Below are positions 45,461 to 56,105 of a stretch of 64,000 nt of DNA, one piece after another. The notes beneath the pieces are model-generated. The model was not told the DNA's origin, did no database searches, and worked only from the letters and a program-made list of their open reading frames with translations. A program made the translations under genes and the position numbers. This DNA comes from Rhodanobacter sp. LX-99 (GTDB lineage Bacteria > Pseudomonadota > Gammaproteobacteria > Xanthomonadales > Rhodanobacteraceae): positions 248,001 through 312,000 of the forward strand of contig NZ_JAHFVL010000001.1 of NCBI RefSeq assembly GCF_018599185.1. Reading direction: 5' to 3'. The first letter of the stretch is position 1. Each line of letters opens with the position of its first letter.

Positions 45461-46507
45461 TTACTTGCGCTTGCGCGGGCTGGAGCTGGACTTGGACACG
45501 GCGGCAGGCTTGCGCGCCACTTTTGCCGGCGCCTTCTTCGCAGCGACCGGAGACTTGGCGGAAGCAGCCTTCTTCGACACAGTTGCCGCTGCCGGGCCAT
45601 CGGCCAGCTGGCGTTTCAGCGCGGCCAGCTCACGGCGCAACGCCATGATCTCGTCGGCATGATCGGCGGACGCACCGGCCCGGCTGGCGCGAAACTCGCG
45701 GCGCAAGGCCTGCAGCCGTTCGCCAAGGCTCGACACTTCGCTGCGCGTCGGCACGCCCAACTGCCGGCAGAGCTGTTCGGTCTGCTGTTGCTGCAACTGG
45801 CGCACGCGCATCTGCGTGTTGACCATCTCGCCGTAGACCTCGCGGAACTCGTCGGACAGCGCGATCTCGGCATACGCCTCCTCCGAGGCGTCCACCCACA
45901 GGTCGTACAGTCCCTTCAGCGAATCGATCTGGCGACCCGGTTCGGCATGCCGGGCCAGCTTCTCCTGCAGGCGCTGCATGCCCTGCGTGTTGGCGCGCTG
46001 AATCAGTTCCTGATAGCGGGTGGTCGCCTGCATCGACTCCAGCAGCGCCGTGGCCAGGGCCTGCTGCTGCATCTGCTGCTCGCGGTTCAGGCCGAACGCC
46101 GGCGTCGGCCCGTGCGTGCCCGGCAGGTCGCCGAAACCGCTGTGCTGGGCTGCCTGCATCCACGATCGCCATTGCCGCGCGAAGCCTTCCGCGCCGGCAC
46201 TGTCGATCCCGCCGAAGGCCTGCGCAAACGGCTGGCTGGCACCACCGAACATCTGCTGCAACTGCTGGCGCCAGTCGGTGGTCGGCTGCTGCTGGGCTGC
46301 GCCGCCGGCAGCCGCCTGCATCCAGTCGAAATATCCCTTCAGGCCGGCCAGCGTGCGTTCCAGCATGTCGTTGCCCGCGGCTGACGCCGGTGGCGGCGCG
46401 AACGGATTCGCCGCGGGTTGCTGCTGGAACTGGCGCGTCCAGGCATCCCACGACTGCTGTGCCAGCGCCTGGTAATCCCTGATGAAATCATTCGCCGGGT
46501 CGGCCAT
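45461..46507 (-). CDS. phaE: Class III PHA synthase subunit PhaE
   Basis: The partner subunit of PhaC, about 348 residues. The N-terminus (ADPANDFIRDYQALAQQSWDAWTRQF) and the conserved segment SLKGLYDLWVDASEEAYAEIALSDEF are PhaE hallmarks; coiled-coil heptads follow (residues about 220-300). The last 45 residues are Lys/Ala/Pro/Ser-rich (repeats like AAKKAPAKVARKPAA) and end in a basic KRK cluster. That tail is unlike standard PhaE and resembles the histone-H1-like tails of PhaF-type phasins. The start at 46507 is ATG; a TTG 18 bases upstream is possible. Confidence 0.9.
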   Translation of the reverse strand: MADPANDFIRDYQALAQQSWDAWTRQFQQQPAANPFAPPPASAAGNDMLERTLAGLKGYFDWMQAAAGGAAQQQPTTDWRQQLQQMFGGASQPFAQAFGGIDSAGAEGFARQWRSWMQAAQHSGFGDLPGTHGPTPAFGLNREQQMQQQALATALLESMQATTRYQELIQRANTQGMQRLQEKLARHAEPGRQIDSLKGLYDLWVDASEEAYAEIALSDEFREVYGEMVNTQMRVRQLQQQQTEQLCRQLGVPTRSEVSSLGERLQALRREFRASRAGASADHADEIMALRRELAALKRQLADGPAAATVSKKAASAKSPVAAKKAPAKVARKPAAVSKSSSSPRKRK

Positions 46508-46580
46508 CGGTGCGTCCTCGTGCAAGGTTCATCCATCCTAGCAAAAGCGTGTTGCACAAAATCACCGGCGCCGGAACGCA

Positions 46581-46606
46581 CAAGGCCCGGCATGGGCCGG
46601 GCCTTG
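46581..46606. terminator. Hairpin between pnp and phaE
   Basis: A perfect 10-bp stem CAAGGCCCGG/CCGGGCCTTG with a 6-nt loop lies downstream of pnp. The T-run is weak, so it may act as an RNA-stabilising 3' end rather than a strong terminator. Confidence 0.6.
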
Positions 46607-46628
46607 TGGAATCGCCTTGTCCGGAAAC

Positions 46629-48734
46629 TCAGACGCCAGCGCGTTCTTCTTCGGTCACGGCCTTCATCGACAGGCGGATACGGCCCTGCTTGTCCACTTC
46701 GAGCACCTTGACCTTGACGATGTCGCCTTCCTTCAGCTTGTCGGAAACCTTCTCGACGCGCTCGTCGGAGATCTGCGACACGTGCACCAGGCCATCCTTG
46801 CCCGGCATGATCGTGACGAACGCGCCGAAGTCCATCAGCTTGGCGACCTTGCCCTCGTAGATGCGGCCCGGCTCGACGTCGGAAACGATCTGCTCAATGC
46901 GCTTCTTCGCCGCTTCGCCCGCCTCGCGATTGACCGAGCCGACGATGATGGTGCCGTCGTCGCTGATGTCGATCGTGGTGCCGGTCTCTTCGGTGATCGA
47001 ACGGATCGTGGCGCCGCCCTTGCCGATCACCTCGCGGATCTTGTCCGGGTGGATCTTGATGGTGATCAGGCGCGGGGCGTACTCGCTCATTTCCGAGCGG
47101 GCCGTGGACAGCGCCTTGTTCATCTCGCCGAGAATGTGCAGGCGGCCGCGCTTGGCCTGCTCCAGCGCCACCTTCATGATCTCCTCGGTGATGCCGTCGA
47201 TCTTGATGTCCATCTGCAGCGCGGAGATGCCGTCGGCGCTGCCGGCCACCTTGAAATCCATGTCGCCGAGGTGATCCTCGTCGCCCAGGATGTCGGACAG
47301 CACGACGAAGTCGCCGCCTTCCTTGACCAGGCCCATCGCGATGCCGGCCACCGGCGCCTTCAGCGGCACGCCGGCATCCATCATCGCCAGCGAGGAACCG
47401 CACACCGAGGCCATCGACGAGGAACCGTTGGACTCGGTGATTTCCGAGACCACGCGCAGCACGTACGGGAATTCCTCGATCGTCGGCTTCACCGCCTGCA
47501 CACCGCGCTTGGCGAGGCGGCCGTGGCCGATCTCGCGACGCTTCGGCGCGCCGAAGCGACCGGCCTCACCCACCGAGAACGGCGGGAAGTTGTAGTGGAA
47601 CAGGAACGGATCCTTCGACTCGCCACCGGGCGCGTCGATGATCTGCGCGTCGCGCGTGGTGCCCAGCGTGACGACGACCAGGGCCTGCGTCTCGCCGCGG
47701 GTGAACAGCGCCGAACCGTGGGTCCGCGGCAGCACGCCGACGCGGGCGGTGATCGCGCGCACGTCGTCCAGCTGGCGGCCGTCGATGCGCACCTTGGTCT
47801 TCAGCACGCTGTCGCGCATGGTGTGGTATTCGAGCTCCTCGAATTCCTTGGCCATTGCGGCGGACGACCAGCCATTCTCTTCGGCCTGCGCCTTGAGCCC
47901 GGCCAACACGTCGGCCTTGATCGCGGAGATCGCGTCGCGACGCTCCAGCTTGTCGCGCACCTGGAACGCTGCGGCCAGCTGGTTGCCGACCGCGCCCTTG
48001 ACGGCGGCGACCAGCGACTCGTTGCGGGCCGGCGCCTGCCAGTCCCACGACGGCTTGCCGGCCTCGGTGGCCAGTTCGGCGATCGCGCGGATCGCAGTCT
48101 GCATCTGCTGGTGGCCGAACATCACCGCGCCGAGCATCACGTCCTCGGACAGCAGCTGCGCTTCGGACTCCACCATCAGCACCGCACCGGCGGTACCGGC
48201 GACGACCAGGTCCAGTTGGGAGGTCTTCAGCTCGGTGGCCGACGGGTTCAGCAGGTACTTGCCGTTGGCGTAACCGACGCGGGCAGCGCCGATCGGGCCC
48301 TTGAACGGGATGCCGGCCAGGCTCAGCGCGGCGGAGGCGCCGAGCAGCGCCACGATGTCGCCGTCAACCTCGGGGTTCAGCGAGACGACCTGGGCGATGA
48401 CCTGCACTTCGTTCTTGAAGTCGTCCGGGAACAGCGGGCGCACCGGGCGATCGATCAGGCGCGAGGTCAGCGTCTCCTTCTCGGTCGGACGGCCTTCGCG
48501 CTTGAAGAAGCCGCCCGGGATGCGGCCGGCGGAGTAGAACTTCTCGACGTAATCGACGGTGAGCGGGAAGAAATCCTGGCCTTCCTTCTGCTTGGTCGCG
48601 GCGACGGCGGTGACCAGCACCACGGTGCCGCCCATGCTGGCCATGACCGCACCGGATGCCTGGCGGGCAATTTCGCCCGTCTCCAGTGTGACTTCGTGAT
48701 TACCGTACTGGAATGACTTGGTTACTTTTGCCAC
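46629..48734 (-). CDS. pnp: Polyribonucleotide nucleotidyltransferase
   Basis: A 701-residue trimeric phosphorolytic 3'-5' exoribonuclease of the RNA degradosome. Two RNase PH domains are present (second: [22 protein letters not shown] and the catalytic segment [19 protein letters not shown]), followed by a KH domain ([20 protein letters not shown]) and an S1 domain ([20 protein letters not shown]). It begins with GTG at 48734 ([10 protein letters not shown]). The rpsO-pnp order is conserved in proteobacteria. Confidence 0.97.
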   Translation of the reverse strand: MAKVTKSFQYGNHEVTLETGEIARQASGAVMASMGGTVVLVTAVAATKQKEGQDFFPLTVDYVEKFYSAGRIPGGFFKREGRPTEKETLTSRLIDRPVRPLFPDDFKNEVQVIAQVVSLNPEVDGDIVALLGASAALSLAGIPFKGPIGAARVGYANGKYLLNPSATELKTSQLDLVVAGTAGAVLMVESEAQLLSEDVMLGAVMFGHQQMQTAIRAIAELATEAGKPSWDWQAPARNESLVAAVKGAVGNQLAAAFQVRDKLERRDAISAIKADVLAGLKAQAEENGWSSAAMAKEFEELEYHTMRDSVLKTKVRIDGRQLDDVRAITARVGVLPRTHGSALFTRGETQALVVVTLGTTRDAQIIDAPGGESKDPFLFHYNFPPFSVGEAGRFGAPKRREIGHGRLAKRGVQAVKPTIEEFPYVLRVVSEITESNGSSSMASVCGSSLAMMDAGVPLKAPVAGIAMGLVKEGGDFVVLSDILGDEDHLGDMDFKVAGSADGISALQMDIKIDGITEEIMKVALEQAKRGRLHILGEMNKALSTARSEMSEYAPRLITIKIHPDKIREVIGKGGATIRSITEETGTTIDISDDGTIIVGSVNREAGEAAKKRIEQIVSDVEPGRIYEGKVAKLMDFGAFVTIMPGKDGLVHVSQISDERVEKVSDKLKEGDIVKVKVLEVDKQGRIRLSMKAVTEEERAGV

Positions 48735-48763
48735 GTGCTTAATTCCTGCTCTGATTGAGAAGT

Positions 48764-48811
48764 GCGCCCACGGATGGGCGCCTCTTGATCTTTGCGTTCA
48801 TGGACGAACGC
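48764..48811. repeat. Two-hairpin intergenic element, copy 2 (rpsO-pnp gap)
   Basis: Hairpin 1 GCGCCCA-CGGA-TGGGCGC (48764-48781), a 12-nt spacer with TCTTGA, then hairpin 2 GCGTTC-ATGGAC-GAACGC (48794-48811). It matches copy 1 at 25683-25730, with compensating changes in stem 1. It fills the rpsO-pnp junction, where E. coli has a terminator and an RNase III site. Confidence 0.75.
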
Positions 48812-48818
48812 ACGCGAA

Positions 48819-49088
48819 TTACCGACGCAGGCCGAGGCGTTCGATCAGGGTCTGGTAACGCGCAAGATCGCGATCCTTCAGATAGCTGAGCAGGCGCTTG
48901 CGCTGGTTGACCAGCTTCAGCAGGCCACGGCGGGAGTGGTGATCCTGCTTGTGTTCCTTGAAGTGGCCGGTGAGATGGTCGATGCGGGCGGACAGCAGGG
49001 CCACCTGGACTTCGGTCGAACCGGTGTCGTTCGGCACGCGGCCGAAATCAGCGATGATCTTGCCGGTTTGTTCTGCGGTAAGAGACAT
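48819..49088 (-). CDS. rpsO: 30S ribosomal protein S15
   Basis: An 89-residue S15 that binds 16S rRNA helix 22 and forms bridge contacts with the 50S subunit. The sequence includes the conserved [42 protein letters not shown] (in several parts) and ends LGLRR. Length and motifs are standard. Its leader contains a long perfect hairpin (49116-49163), which may bear on S15 autoregulation. Confidence 0.98.
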   Translation of the reverse strand: MSLTAEQTGKIIADFGRVPNDTGSTEVQVALLSARIDHLTGHFKEHKQDHHSRRGLLKLVNQRKRLLSYLKDRDLARYQTLIERLGLRR

Positions 49089-49115
49089 GAGGTATACGTT
49101 TCCTTGAAAGGCGAT

Positions 49116-49163
49116 GCGAAGCTTGCGCTTGCGTCATCGTGATGACGCAAGCGCAAGCTTCGC
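49116..49163 (-). repeat. 23-bp-arm palindrome in the rpsO leader
   Basis: Perfect arms 49116-49138 and 49141-49163 are separated by two bases; the left arm begins GCGAAGCTTGCGCTTGCG. It lies 28 nt before the rpsO start and downstream of the putative promoter, so it would be in the mRNA leader. Confidence 0.75.
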
Positions 49164-49196
49164 CTAGTTGAGTGAAAGCTTTGAAATAACTTGTCT

Positions 49197-49226
49197 ATTC
49201 TACTGATGGGAGCGGTGTTTCAACAA
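49197..49226 (-). promoter_or_regulatory. Putative rpsO promoter
   Basis: On the minus strand, -35 TTGTTG (49226-49221), 18-bp spacer and -10 TAGAAT (49202-49197), in the truB-rpsO gap. The transcript would begin just before the long leader hairpin. Confidence 0.5.
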
Positions 49227-49255
49227 GAGCGGAACGGTGTTCCGGGGCAAATCGG

Positions 49256-50182
49256 TCAGTCCGGCGGCAGGTTGAAGCCACGCAGAATGCGCGCACGCCC
49301 TTCGGCATCCGGTTCCAGCAGCGCCAGCAACGCGCCATCGCTGGCATACGCCGCGCAGCGTCCTGCCTCCCGCAAGCCCGGCAAGTCAATCTGCTGGCCG
49401 CGTGAAATGGCCATGCTTTGCGTCTCATCGAGCCGCAATACCGGAAGATCGGACAGTCCGGCCGAGACCGGCAGCAACCACGCCAGCAGGGCCTCGTCAC
49501 CCTGTTCCGCCGCGAGCCGCAGCTGTTCCAGAGTCACCATCTGCGGCTCGCGGAACGGCTCCACCCAGATCCGGCGCAGCGCGGCCAGGTGGGCGCCGCA
49601 ACCGAGATCCTCGCCCAGGTCCACCGCCAGCGAGCGGACGTAGGTGCCGGAGCCGCATTCCACCAGCAGCTGCAGCGTGTCGCCGTCGCGCGCCAGCAGT
49701 TCGAACCGATGCACCTCCACTTCGCGCGGCGGCACTTCCACGGTTTCGCCGCGGCGCGCCTTGGCATACAACCGTTCGCCGCCCTGCTTCAGCGCGGAAT
49801 ACATCGGCGGCACCTGCAGGATGCGGCCGCGCAATTGGGCCAGCGCCGCCTCGATCGCCGCGTCGTCGATCTCCGGCACCGGGCATTCCCGAACGACCAC
49901 GCCCTCGCTATCGGCGGTATCGGTGGTGATGCCGAGCCGGCATTCGGCCAGGTAGGCCTTGCGTGCGCCCAGCAGGCTGCCGGCCAGCTTGGTCGCCTCG
50001 CCGAAACACAGCGGCAGCAGGCCGGTGGCCAGCGGATCGAGCGCCCCGGTATGGCCGCCCTTGGACGCGCGCAGCAACCGGCGCACGGCCTGCAGCGCCT
50101 GGTTGGAACTCAGGCCCGATGGTTTGTCGAGCAGCACGATGCCGTGCAGGTCACGGAACTGGATGCGCGGCGGACGATTCAT
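49256..50182 (-). CDS. truB: tRNA pseudouridine-55 synthase
   Basis: A 308-residue enzyme making pseudouridine 55 in the T-loop of tRNAs. The catalytic Asp is in [46 protein letters not shown] and [16 protein letters not shown] are family motifs, and a PUA-like C-terminal domain follows. Start 50182 ([12 protein letters not shown]) avoids overlap with rbfA; the frame extends six codons further. Confidence 0.96.
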   Translation of the reverse strand: MNRPPRIQFRDLHGIVLLDKPSGLSSNQALQAVRRLLRASKGGHTGALDPLATGLLPLCFGEATKLAGSLLGARKAYLAECRLGITTDTADSEGVVVRECPVPEIDDAAIEAALAQLRGRILQVPPMYSALKQGGERLYAKARRGETVEVPPREVEVHRFELLARDGDTLQLLVECGSGTYVRSLAVDLGEDLGCGAHLAALRRIWVEPFREPQMVTLEQLRLAAEQGDEALLAWLLPVSAGLSDLPVLRLDETQSMAISRGQQIDLPGLREAGRCAAYASDGALLALLEPDAEGRARILRGFNLPPD

Positions 50183-50210
50183 CGGCTCGGTGACGCCCAA
50201 GGCTTGCGGT

Positions 50211-50594
50211 TCAATCCTGCTCGTCGCCGCCCGGCGGCGTCAGGTCGCGCGCCTGCTGGCGCAGCAGCGATTCGATACGCTCGCCCTTGTCGACCGAGTC
50301 GTCGTACTTGAACTTCAATTCCGGCACCCGGCGCATGCGCATGCCGCTGTGCGCCAGCGCATGGCGGATCTCGTGGCTCATCTCGTTGAGTGCCTTCACT
50401 GCCGGCAACCCCTGCTCGGGCAGCATCGTGGTCACCCATACCGTGGCCCAGTCCAGGTCACGGGTGATTTCCACGTCGCACACGCTGGTCGACGGCAGCC
50501 CGTGATCGCGCACGGCCGCATGCACCAGCAAGCCAAGCTCGCGACGCAGTTCGGCACCGATGCGGTCAGTACGTTTGAAGTCGCGGGAGGGCAT
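50211..50594 (-). CDS. rbfA: 30S ribosome-binding factor A
   Basis: A 127-residue KH-fold ribosome maturation factor acting on the 16S 5' end and needed at low temperature in E. coli. It begins [21 protein letters not shown] and contains [21 protein letters not shown] and the [24 protein letters not shown] motif. Start 50594 is set by the family N-terminus; the longer frame reads through the repeat upstream. Confidence 0.96.
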   Translation of the reverse strand: MPSRDFKRTDRIGAELRRELGLLVHAAVRDHGLPSTSVCDVEITRDLDWATVWVTTMLPEQGLPAVKALNEMSHEIRHALAHSGMRMRRVPELKFKYDDSVDKGERIESLLRQQARDLTPPGGDEQD

Positions 50595-50618
50595 GAAGAA
50601 AGCTCCGAAGGACAATGT

Positions 50619-50752
50619 CCCTTCTCCCCTCGGGAGAAGGTGCCCCGAAGGGGCGGATGAGGGTACCCGACCCTGCGTGGACTCTGCGACTGGAAGGTTG
50701 CGCAAGTCGTGAACCCTCGCCCCAACCCCTCTCCCGACGGGAGAGGGGCTCA
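50619..50752. repeat. Inverted intergenic repeat between infB and rbfA
   Basis: Blocks at 50619-50664 (two hairpins, CTTCTCCC/GGGAGAAG and GCCCC/GGGGC) and 50712-50752 (CCCTCTCCCGACGGGAGAGGG) are inverse relatives of each other and of 34274-34384. The element separates infB from rbfA inside an operon that is usually tight. Confidence 0.7.
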
Positions 50753-50755
50753 AGG

Positions 50756-53563
50756 TCAGAGCGTGCGCGCCACTTCGGTGCGTTCGAAGCACTCGATCTG
50801 GTCGCCCGGCTTGACGTCGTTGTACTGCTTCACGGCGATGCCGCACTCCATGCCGTTGCGCACTTCGTCGACGAGGTCCTTGAAGCGGCGCAGCGATTCC
50901 AGCTCGCCTTCGAAGATCACCACGTGGTCGCGCAGCACGCGGATCGGCTTGCTGCGCTTGACCACGCCTTCGGTGACCATGCAACCGGCCACGGCGCCGA
51001 ATTTCGAGCTGCGGAACACGTCGCGCACCTCGGCGGTGCCGATGATGTCCTCGCGCACTTCCATGCCGAGCAGGCCGGTCGCCGCCTGGGTGACCTGATC
51101 GATCACGTCGTAGATGATCGAGAAGTAGCGCACGTCCAGGCCGTTGGTCTCGATCACCTTGCGCGCCGAGGCGTCGGCGCGCACGTTGAAGCCGATGACC
51201 AGCGCCTTCGAGGCCGCCGCCAGGGTGGCGTCGGATTCGGTGATGCCGCCGACGCCGGAAGCCACCACGTTGACCCTGACCCGGTCGTTGCCGATCTGGG
51301 TCAGCGACTCGCGCAGCGCCTCGACCGAACCCTGCACGTCGCCCTTGACCAGGATGTTGAGCGTCTGCTGCTCCACGCCCTGGCCCATCTTGGCGATGAT
51401 GTCCTCGAGCCGGTTGCTCTTGCTGACCATGCGCGTCTCGCGCCGCTTGAGCTGGCGCTCCTCGGCGACCTCGCGGGCCAGGCGCTCGTCCTCGACGCAG
51501 ACGAAGTCGTCGCCGGTTTCCGGCACTCCGGACAGGCCAAGCACCTGCACCGGAATCGACGGGCCGGCTTCGGCCACCTGCTTGCCGGTTTCGTCGATCA
51601 GCGCGCGCATGCGGCCATATTCGACGCCGCAGACCACGAAATCTCCCTTGCGCAGCGTGCCCTGCTGCACCAGCACGGTGGCCACCGGGCCGCGGCCGCG
51701 GTCCAGGCTGGATTCGATCACCACGCCGGAAGCGCGGCCGTCGACGACAGCCTTGAGTTCCATCACTTCGGCCTGCACCGAGATCGCGTCGAGCAGTTCC
51801 TCGACGCCCATGCCGGTCTTGGCCGATACCGGCACGAACTGCACGTCGCCGCCCCAGTCTTCCGGCACCACTTCGTGCTGCACCAGGCCCTGCTTGACGT
51901 TGTCCGGGTTGGCGCCTTCCTTGTCCATCTTGTTGACCGCGACGATCAGCGGCACCTTGGCGGCGCGCGCATGCTTCACCGCTTCCACCGTCTGCGGCAT
52001 CACGCCGTCATCGGCGGCCACCACCAGGATCACGATGTCGGTCGACTGCGCGCCACGGGCACGCATCGAGGTGAACGCGGCGTGGCCAGGCGTATCCAGG
52101 AACGTGATCACGCCCTTGGACGTCTGCACGTGGTACGCGCCGATATGCTGGGTGATCCCGCCGGCTTCGCCGGAAGCGACCTTGGTGCGGCGGATGTAGT
52201 CGAGCAGCGAGGTCTTGCCGTGGTCGACGTGACCCATGATCGTCACCACCGGCGGACGCGTGACCTTCTCGCCCTCCAGTTCGATGTTCTGGGTATGCGC
52301 CGCCAGCGTCTCCTCGGCGTTGTTCTGGTTGTCGGCGATCGGCGTGTGGCCGAGTTCCTCGACCACCAGCACCGCGGTGTCGTGATCGACGGTCTGGTTG
52401 ATGGTCGCCATCACGCCCATCTTGAACAGTGCCTTGACCACCTCGGAGCCCTTGACCGCCATCTTCTGGGCCAGCTCGGCGACGACGTTGGTGTCGCCCA
52501 CGACCACTTCGCGCACCACCGGCGCGGTAGGCCGCGAGAAGCCATGCGGACCGGTCGGCGCACTGCTGCTGCCACGCGACAATTCGCGACCGCCACTGCG
52601 GCCCGGCTTGCTGCGCTTGCTGCTGGAGGAGCGACGGGCCCGGTCGGCCTCGCTCAGGTGCATCTGGCCACCGGCGAAACGCTTGCCGGCGCTGTCGCGG
52701 TCTTCCTTGCCGCCGACGCTGTCGTTGCGTTCACGGGGATGCTTGGGCTTGCCGCGGCTGGCATCGCCAGCAGCAGCCGGGGGAGCCGTGACGCCGGCCG
52801 CCGCAACACGGGCCGCCGGAGCGGCGGCCGGAGCAGGAGCCGGAGCCGGCTTGACCAGCTTTTCACGTTTGCGCGGCTCGTGGATGCGCGGCAGGATCAT
52901 GCCCAGGTCGCGTTGATCCATGCGCTGCACGGTTCCCGCCGCATCATCGCTGGCAGCCCCGGACGCCGCTTCGCCCGCCGATTCCGGCGCCGTCTCGACG
53001 TGCTCGGCCGCGGCCGGTTCGGCGGGGCTGGCCACTTCGACCTCGCGCTGTTCCTTTTCGGCCTTCTGCTGCTGCTCGTCCAGGACGCGCTGTTGCGCTT
53101 CCGCCTGGCGGCGCTGCTCGGCCTCGACCCGCTCGCGCTCTTCCTGCTCGCGCTGCTGCTGCGATTCCTGCAGCTTGCGCACGGCGTCCTCGCGCTCGGG
53201 CTCGGCGCTGGCTTCCTCGGCGATCACGCTGCGCTTGACGTAGGTGCGCTTGGCGCGCACCTCGACATTGACTGTCTTGGCCGCGCCCGTGGCGCCGCGG
53301 CCACCCGGCGCGGCCACCTTCAGTTCACCGACCGTGCGGCGCTTCAAGGTGATCTGGCGCGGCGCGCTGTCCTCGACCTCGGCAGCAGCCTCGCTCTTGC
53401 CGTGCGTGCGGCGCAGGAAGCCAAGCAGCTTCACCTTCTCGGTGCTGCTGATGACCTGCTCCTGGTCGGAGAATTTCATGCCCGCTTCGCCAAGCTGCGT
53501 CAGCAGCTTGTCGACCGGCAGGCCCAGTACCTGGGCGAGTTGTTTGATCGTGACGTCCGACAT
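50756..53563 (-). CDS. infB: Translation initiation factor IF-2
   Basis: A 935-residue GTPase that delivers initiator fMet-tRNA to the 30S subunit. The start [24 protein letters not shown] at 53563 is the conserved IF2N domain. A long charged Glu/Gln/Arg-rich region (about 130-200) and Ala/Pro-rich linkers follow, and then the G domain with [14 protein letters not shown] and [11 protein letters not shown]. Domains II-IV complete the protein. The longer frame to 53668 adds Gly-rich codons without similarity. Confidence 0.97.
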   Translation of the reverse strand: MSDVTIKQLAQVLGLPVDKLLTQLGEAGMKFSDQEQVISSTEKVKLLGFLRRTHGKSEAAAEVEDSAPRQITLKRRTVGELKVAAPGGRGATGAAKTVNVEVRAKRTYVKRSVIAEEASAEPEREDAVRKLQESQQQREQEERERVEAEQRRQAEAQQRVLDEQQQKAEKEQREVEVASPAEPAAAEHVETAPESAGEAASGAASDDAAGTVQRMDQRDLGMILPRIHEPRKREKLVKPAPAPAPAAAPAARVAAAGVTAPPAAAGDASRGKPKHPRERNDSVGGKEDRDSAGKRFAGGQMHLSEADRARRSSSSKRSKPGRSGGRELSRGSSSAPTGPHGFSRPTAPVVREVVVGDTNVVAELAQKMAVKGSEVVKALFKMGVMATINQTVDHDTAVLVVEELGHTPIADNQNNAEETLAAHTQNIELEGEKVTRPPVVTIMGHVDHGKTSLLDYIRRTKVASGEAGGITQHIGAYHVQTSKGVITFLDTPGHAAFTSMRARGAQSTDIVILVVAADDGVMPQTVEAVKHARAAKVPLIVAVNKMDKEGANPDNVKQGLVQHEVVPEDWGGDVQFVPVSAKTGMGVEELLDAISVQAEVMELKAVVDGRASGVVIESSLDRGRGPVATVLVQQGTLRKGDFVVCGVEYGRMRALIDETGKQVAEAGPSIPVQVLGLSGVPETGDDFVCVEDERLAREVAEERQLKRRETRMVSKSNRLEDIIAKMGQGVEQQTLNILVKGDVQGSVEALRESLTQIGNDRVRVNVVASGVGGITESDATLAAASKALVIGFNVRADASARKVIETNGLDVRYFSIIYDVIDQVTQAATGLLGMEVREDIIGTAEVRDVFRSSKFGAVAGCMVTEGVVKRSKPIRVLRDHVVIFEGELESLRRFKDLVDEVRNGMECGIAVKQYNDVKPGDQIECFERTEVARTL

Positions 53564-53695
53564 CGTGTTCTTTGCTCCGCCGTTCCCGCGCTTATCATCT
53601 TGTGCGGCGTTGTCTGCGCCGCCACCTCCATCCGTGGTGAAAGGCTTCCCGGAAGCCTTTCTCGGCACACCCTTCCAGGGTGCCGCCGTCCGCGG

Positions 53696-55201
53696 TTAGC
53701 CGCCTTTCTCCAGTCGCGCGATCATCGGTGCGCGCGCGGCCATGATCAGTGCTGCGGCACGTTCTTCGTCCATGCCCTCGATATCGATCAGGTCGTCCAC
53801 CGCCAGGTCGGCCAGGTCGTCGACCGTGGTCACCGCGCGCGCGGCCAGCACATAGGCCGTCGCTTCGTCCATGCCTTCCAGCGCCAGCAGCTCTTCGGAA
53901 GGCTGATGGTCGTCGACACCCTCCTCCACCGCCAGTGCCTCGGTCAGCAGCGCGTCGCGGGCGCGGGCACGCAGCTCCTCGACGATGTCCTCGTCGAAGC
54001 CCTCCACCGCCAGCAGTTCGGCGCTGGGCACGTAGGCGATTTCCTCGATGCTGGAGAAGCCTTCCTGCACGAGGATAACGGCAATCTCCTGATCCACCTC
54101 CAGCTTGTCCATGAACAGCTGGCGCGCGGCCTCCTGCTCGGACTCGCTCTTGGCGGTGACCTGGTCCTGCGTCATCACGTTGAGCTGCCAGCCGGTCAGC
54201 TTGCTGGCGAGGCGCACGTTCTGGCCGCCGCGGCCGATCGCCTGGGACAGCTTGTCCTCGGCCACGGCGATGTCCATCGAGTGCTTTTCCTCGTCCATGA
54301 TGATGGACTGCACTTCAGCCGGCGCCATCGCGTTGATGACGTACTGCGCCTGGTTCTCGTGCCACAGGATGATGTCGACGCGCTCGCCGTTGAGGTCGTT
54401 GGAGACCGCCTGCACGCGCGAACCGCGCATGCCGATGCAGGCGCCGATCGGATCGGTGCGGCTGTCATGCGCCAGCACGGCGATCTTGGCGCGATCGCCC
54501 GGATCGCGGGCGCAGCCCTTGATCTCGACCAGGCCCTGGCCGACTTCCGGCACTTCCAGCTTGAACAGCTCGATCATGAACTCAGGTGCGGCGCGCGACA
54601 CGAACAGCTGCGGGCCGCGGGCCTCGGAACGCACTTCGTACAGGTAGCCGCGCACGCGGTCGCCGACGCGGGCCGATTCGCGCGGAATCGTCTTGTCGCG
54701 CGGGATGAACGCCTCGGCGTTGCTGCCCAGGTCGAGGTAGATGTTGCCGCGCTCGACGCGCTTGACGATACCGGTGACCAGTTCGCCCACGCGATCGGCG
54801 AATGCGTCGACCACCTGCTGGCGCTCGGCTTCGCGCACGCGCTGCACGATCACCTGTTTGGCGGCCTGCGCGGCGATGCGGCCGAATTCGGCGTTCTCGA
54901 TCTGCTGCTCGATGTACTCGCCCACCTTGGCGTCGGCGCGCTCGTCCAGCGCGTCCATCAGGCGCAGCTGGTACGACGGCGATTCCATCTCGCCGTCGTC
55001 GGCGATGATTTCCCAGCGGCGGAACGTCTCGTACTCGCCGGTGTTGTGGTCGATCGAGACGCGGATGTCGGGCTCCTCGTCCGGATAGCGCTTCTTCGCG
55101 GCCGAGGCCAGCGCGGCCTCCATCGCCTCGAAAATCACTTCCAGCGGCACGCCCTTTTCATTGGCGACCGCGTCGACGACCAGCAAAAGTTCTTTGCTCA
55201 T
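53696..55201 (-). CDS. nusA: Transcription termination/antitermination factor NusA
   Basis: A 501-residue RNA polymerase-associated factor. The N-terminal domain begins [32 protein letters not shown]1 ([18 protein letters not shown]), two KH domains ([44 protein letters not shown]) and two acidic C-terminal repeats (about 355-490) follow. The double repeat is the gammaproteobacterial form. Start 55201 is from family alignment. Confidence 0.97.
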   Translation of the reverse strand: MSKELLLVVDAVANEKGVPLEVIFEAMEAALASAAKKRYPDEEPDIRVSIDHNTGEYETFRRWEIIADDGEMESPSYQLRLMDALDERADAKVGEYIEQQIENAEFGRIAAQAAKQVIVQRVREAERQQVVDAFADRVGELVTGIVKRVERGNIYLDLGSNAEAFIPRDKTIPRESARVGDRVRGYLYEVRSEARGPQLFVSRAAPEFMIELFKLEVPEVGQGLVEIKGCARDPGDRAKIAVLAHDSRTDPIGACIGMRGSRVQAVSNDLNGERVDIILWHENQAQYVINAMAPAEVQSIIMDEEKHSMDIAVAEDKLSQAIGRGGQNVRLASKLTGWQLNVMTQDQVTAKSESEQEAARQLFMDKLEVDQEIAVILVQEGFSSIEEIAYVPSAELLAVEGFDEDIVEELRARARDALLTEALAVEEGVDDHQPSEELLALEGMDEATAYVLAARAVTTVDDLADLAVDDLIDIEGMDEERAAALIMAARAPMIARLEKGG

Positions 55202-55281
55202 TGCTGCAACTCCGTAGGCATCCCGTCCGGATGCCGATGGTTGAATTATTGCGTCCGTCCCGGAACACAAAACATTGGAAC

Positions 55282-55299
55282 GCGGCCATGAATGGCCGC
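55282..55299. repeat. Hairpin related to the two-hairpin element
   Basis: GCGGCCA-TGAA-TGGCCGC lies in the rimP-nusA gap. The stem is identical to hairpin 1 of the element at 25683, but no second hairpin follows. Confidence 0.6.
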
Positions 55300-55304
55300 A
55301 CTGA

Positions 55305-55838
55305 TTACTTCTTGCCGGGCGTCTTGCCGCCGCGCTTGGGCTGCGGCGCGTAACCGAGCGCCACCCAATCCGGCACCACACGCGCACTTTCCACCAGCGC
55401 GTGATCGAATTCGAACGTCTTGCCTTCGGCTTCCAGCACGATGTGATCGCCTTCCACCGAAACCAGCTTGCCGCGCAGGCGACGGCGGCCTTCCAGCGGC
55501 GCCTTCAGCAGCAATTTCACTTCCTGCCCGCTGGCCCGCGCAAACTGTGCGGCGGTGAACAGCGGTCGATCCAGCCCCGGCGAGGAAACTTCCAGCACGT
55601 AATGGCCGGGGATCGGATCCTCCACGTCCAGCAAAGCGGACAGTTCGCGGCTGGCGGCTTCGCAATCCTCGATGCCGACCTCGCGACGTTCGCCGTCGCC
55701 CGTTTCCCTGTCCAGCAAATCCAGGTAGACGCGCAGGGTACTCTGCCCGTGCGACGGGGTGAACTCCACGCCGAGGCATTCCAGGCCCAGATCGGCCAGT
55801 ACCTCGCTGAAGCGTTGTGCCAGTGCCTGTGTATCCAT
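55305..55838 (-). CDS. rimP: Ribosome maturation factor RimP
   Basis: A 177-residue factor needed for 30S subunit assembly. N-terminal domain: [21 protein letters not shown] and [26 protein letters not shown]-terminal SH3-like domain: [18 protein letters not shown]; then a basic tail ([11 protein letters not shown]). The start [14 protein letters not shown] is at 55838. First gene of the rimP-nusA-infB unit, downstream of the tRNA-like sequence. Confidence 0.95.
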   Translation of the reverse strand: MDTQALAQRFSEVLADLGLECLGVEFTPSHGQSTLRVYLDLLDRETGDGERREVGIEDCEAASRELSALLDVEDPIPGHYVLEVSSPGLDRPLFTAAQFARASGQEVKLLLKAPLEGRRRLRGKLVSVEGDHIVLEAEGKTFEFDHALVESARVVPDWVALGYAPQPKRGGKTPGKK

Positions 55839-55998
55839 GGGTAGCCTTCCCAGATCACTCTTTCCGAACAGCAGAAACAAAAAATGGGCTCCAACGGCCC
55901 ATTTCCCTATCATGCCGATGTTCCTCCTCTGCGAGCAGCTCTTTCCGGCGCCAGCGGCCGCCAACGGCAGCCCGGCGCAACGCCTCCATGCGCCCAAC

Positions 55999-56019
55999 AA
56001 AAAAGCCTCACGAGGAGGC
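55999..56019 (-). terminator. Terminator downstream of the tRNA-like sequence
   Basis: On the minus strand, GCCTC-CTCGT-GAGGC is followed by TTTTTT, starting about 20 nt after the CCA of the tRNA-like sequence. It separates that transcript from rimP. Confidence 0.8.
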
Positions 56020-56040
56020 TTTCTTGCATCAAGAAAGATC

Positions 56041-56105
56041 TGGTAGCGGGGGCAGGCTCCGTGCTCTATCTAACAGAGCCTCTTCGCATACCGCTCCTAC
56101 CCGCT
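56041..56105 (-). ncRNA. tRNA-like / degenerate tRNA sequence ending in CCA (possible att locus)
   Basis: On the minus strand the last 16 bases (56056-56041) read CCTGCCCCCGCTACCA, fitting a T-stem 3' strand, a 7-nt acceptor strand, a discriminator A and CCA. The first seven bases (AGCGGGT, 56105-56099) pair with the acceptor strand at 6 of 7 positions, and AGGAGC follows as in an initiator tRNA. The total is only 65 nt, with no T-loop consensus, so it is not a working tRNA. A promoter-like TTGCAA (56146-56141), 18-bp spacer and TATCAT (56122-56117) precede it at the right distance. In Pseudomonas tRNA-Met lies next to rimP. It may be a tRNA remnant left by phage integration or a small tRNA-derived RNA. 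Confidence 0.5.

Noticed and set aside
50615..55291. Plus-strand frame of 1558 codons opposite infB-nusA
   Set aside because: An antisense artefact of GC-rich codon bias over two fully recognisable genes; it has no promoter, ribosome site or domain.
56057..56105. A functional tRNA-Leu(UAG) read from the GCTCT-GTTAGAT-AGAGC stem-loop
   Set aside because: The seven-base loop has a T in the correct place, but Leu tRNAs need a long variable arm and a T-arm, both absent; total length is 65 nt.
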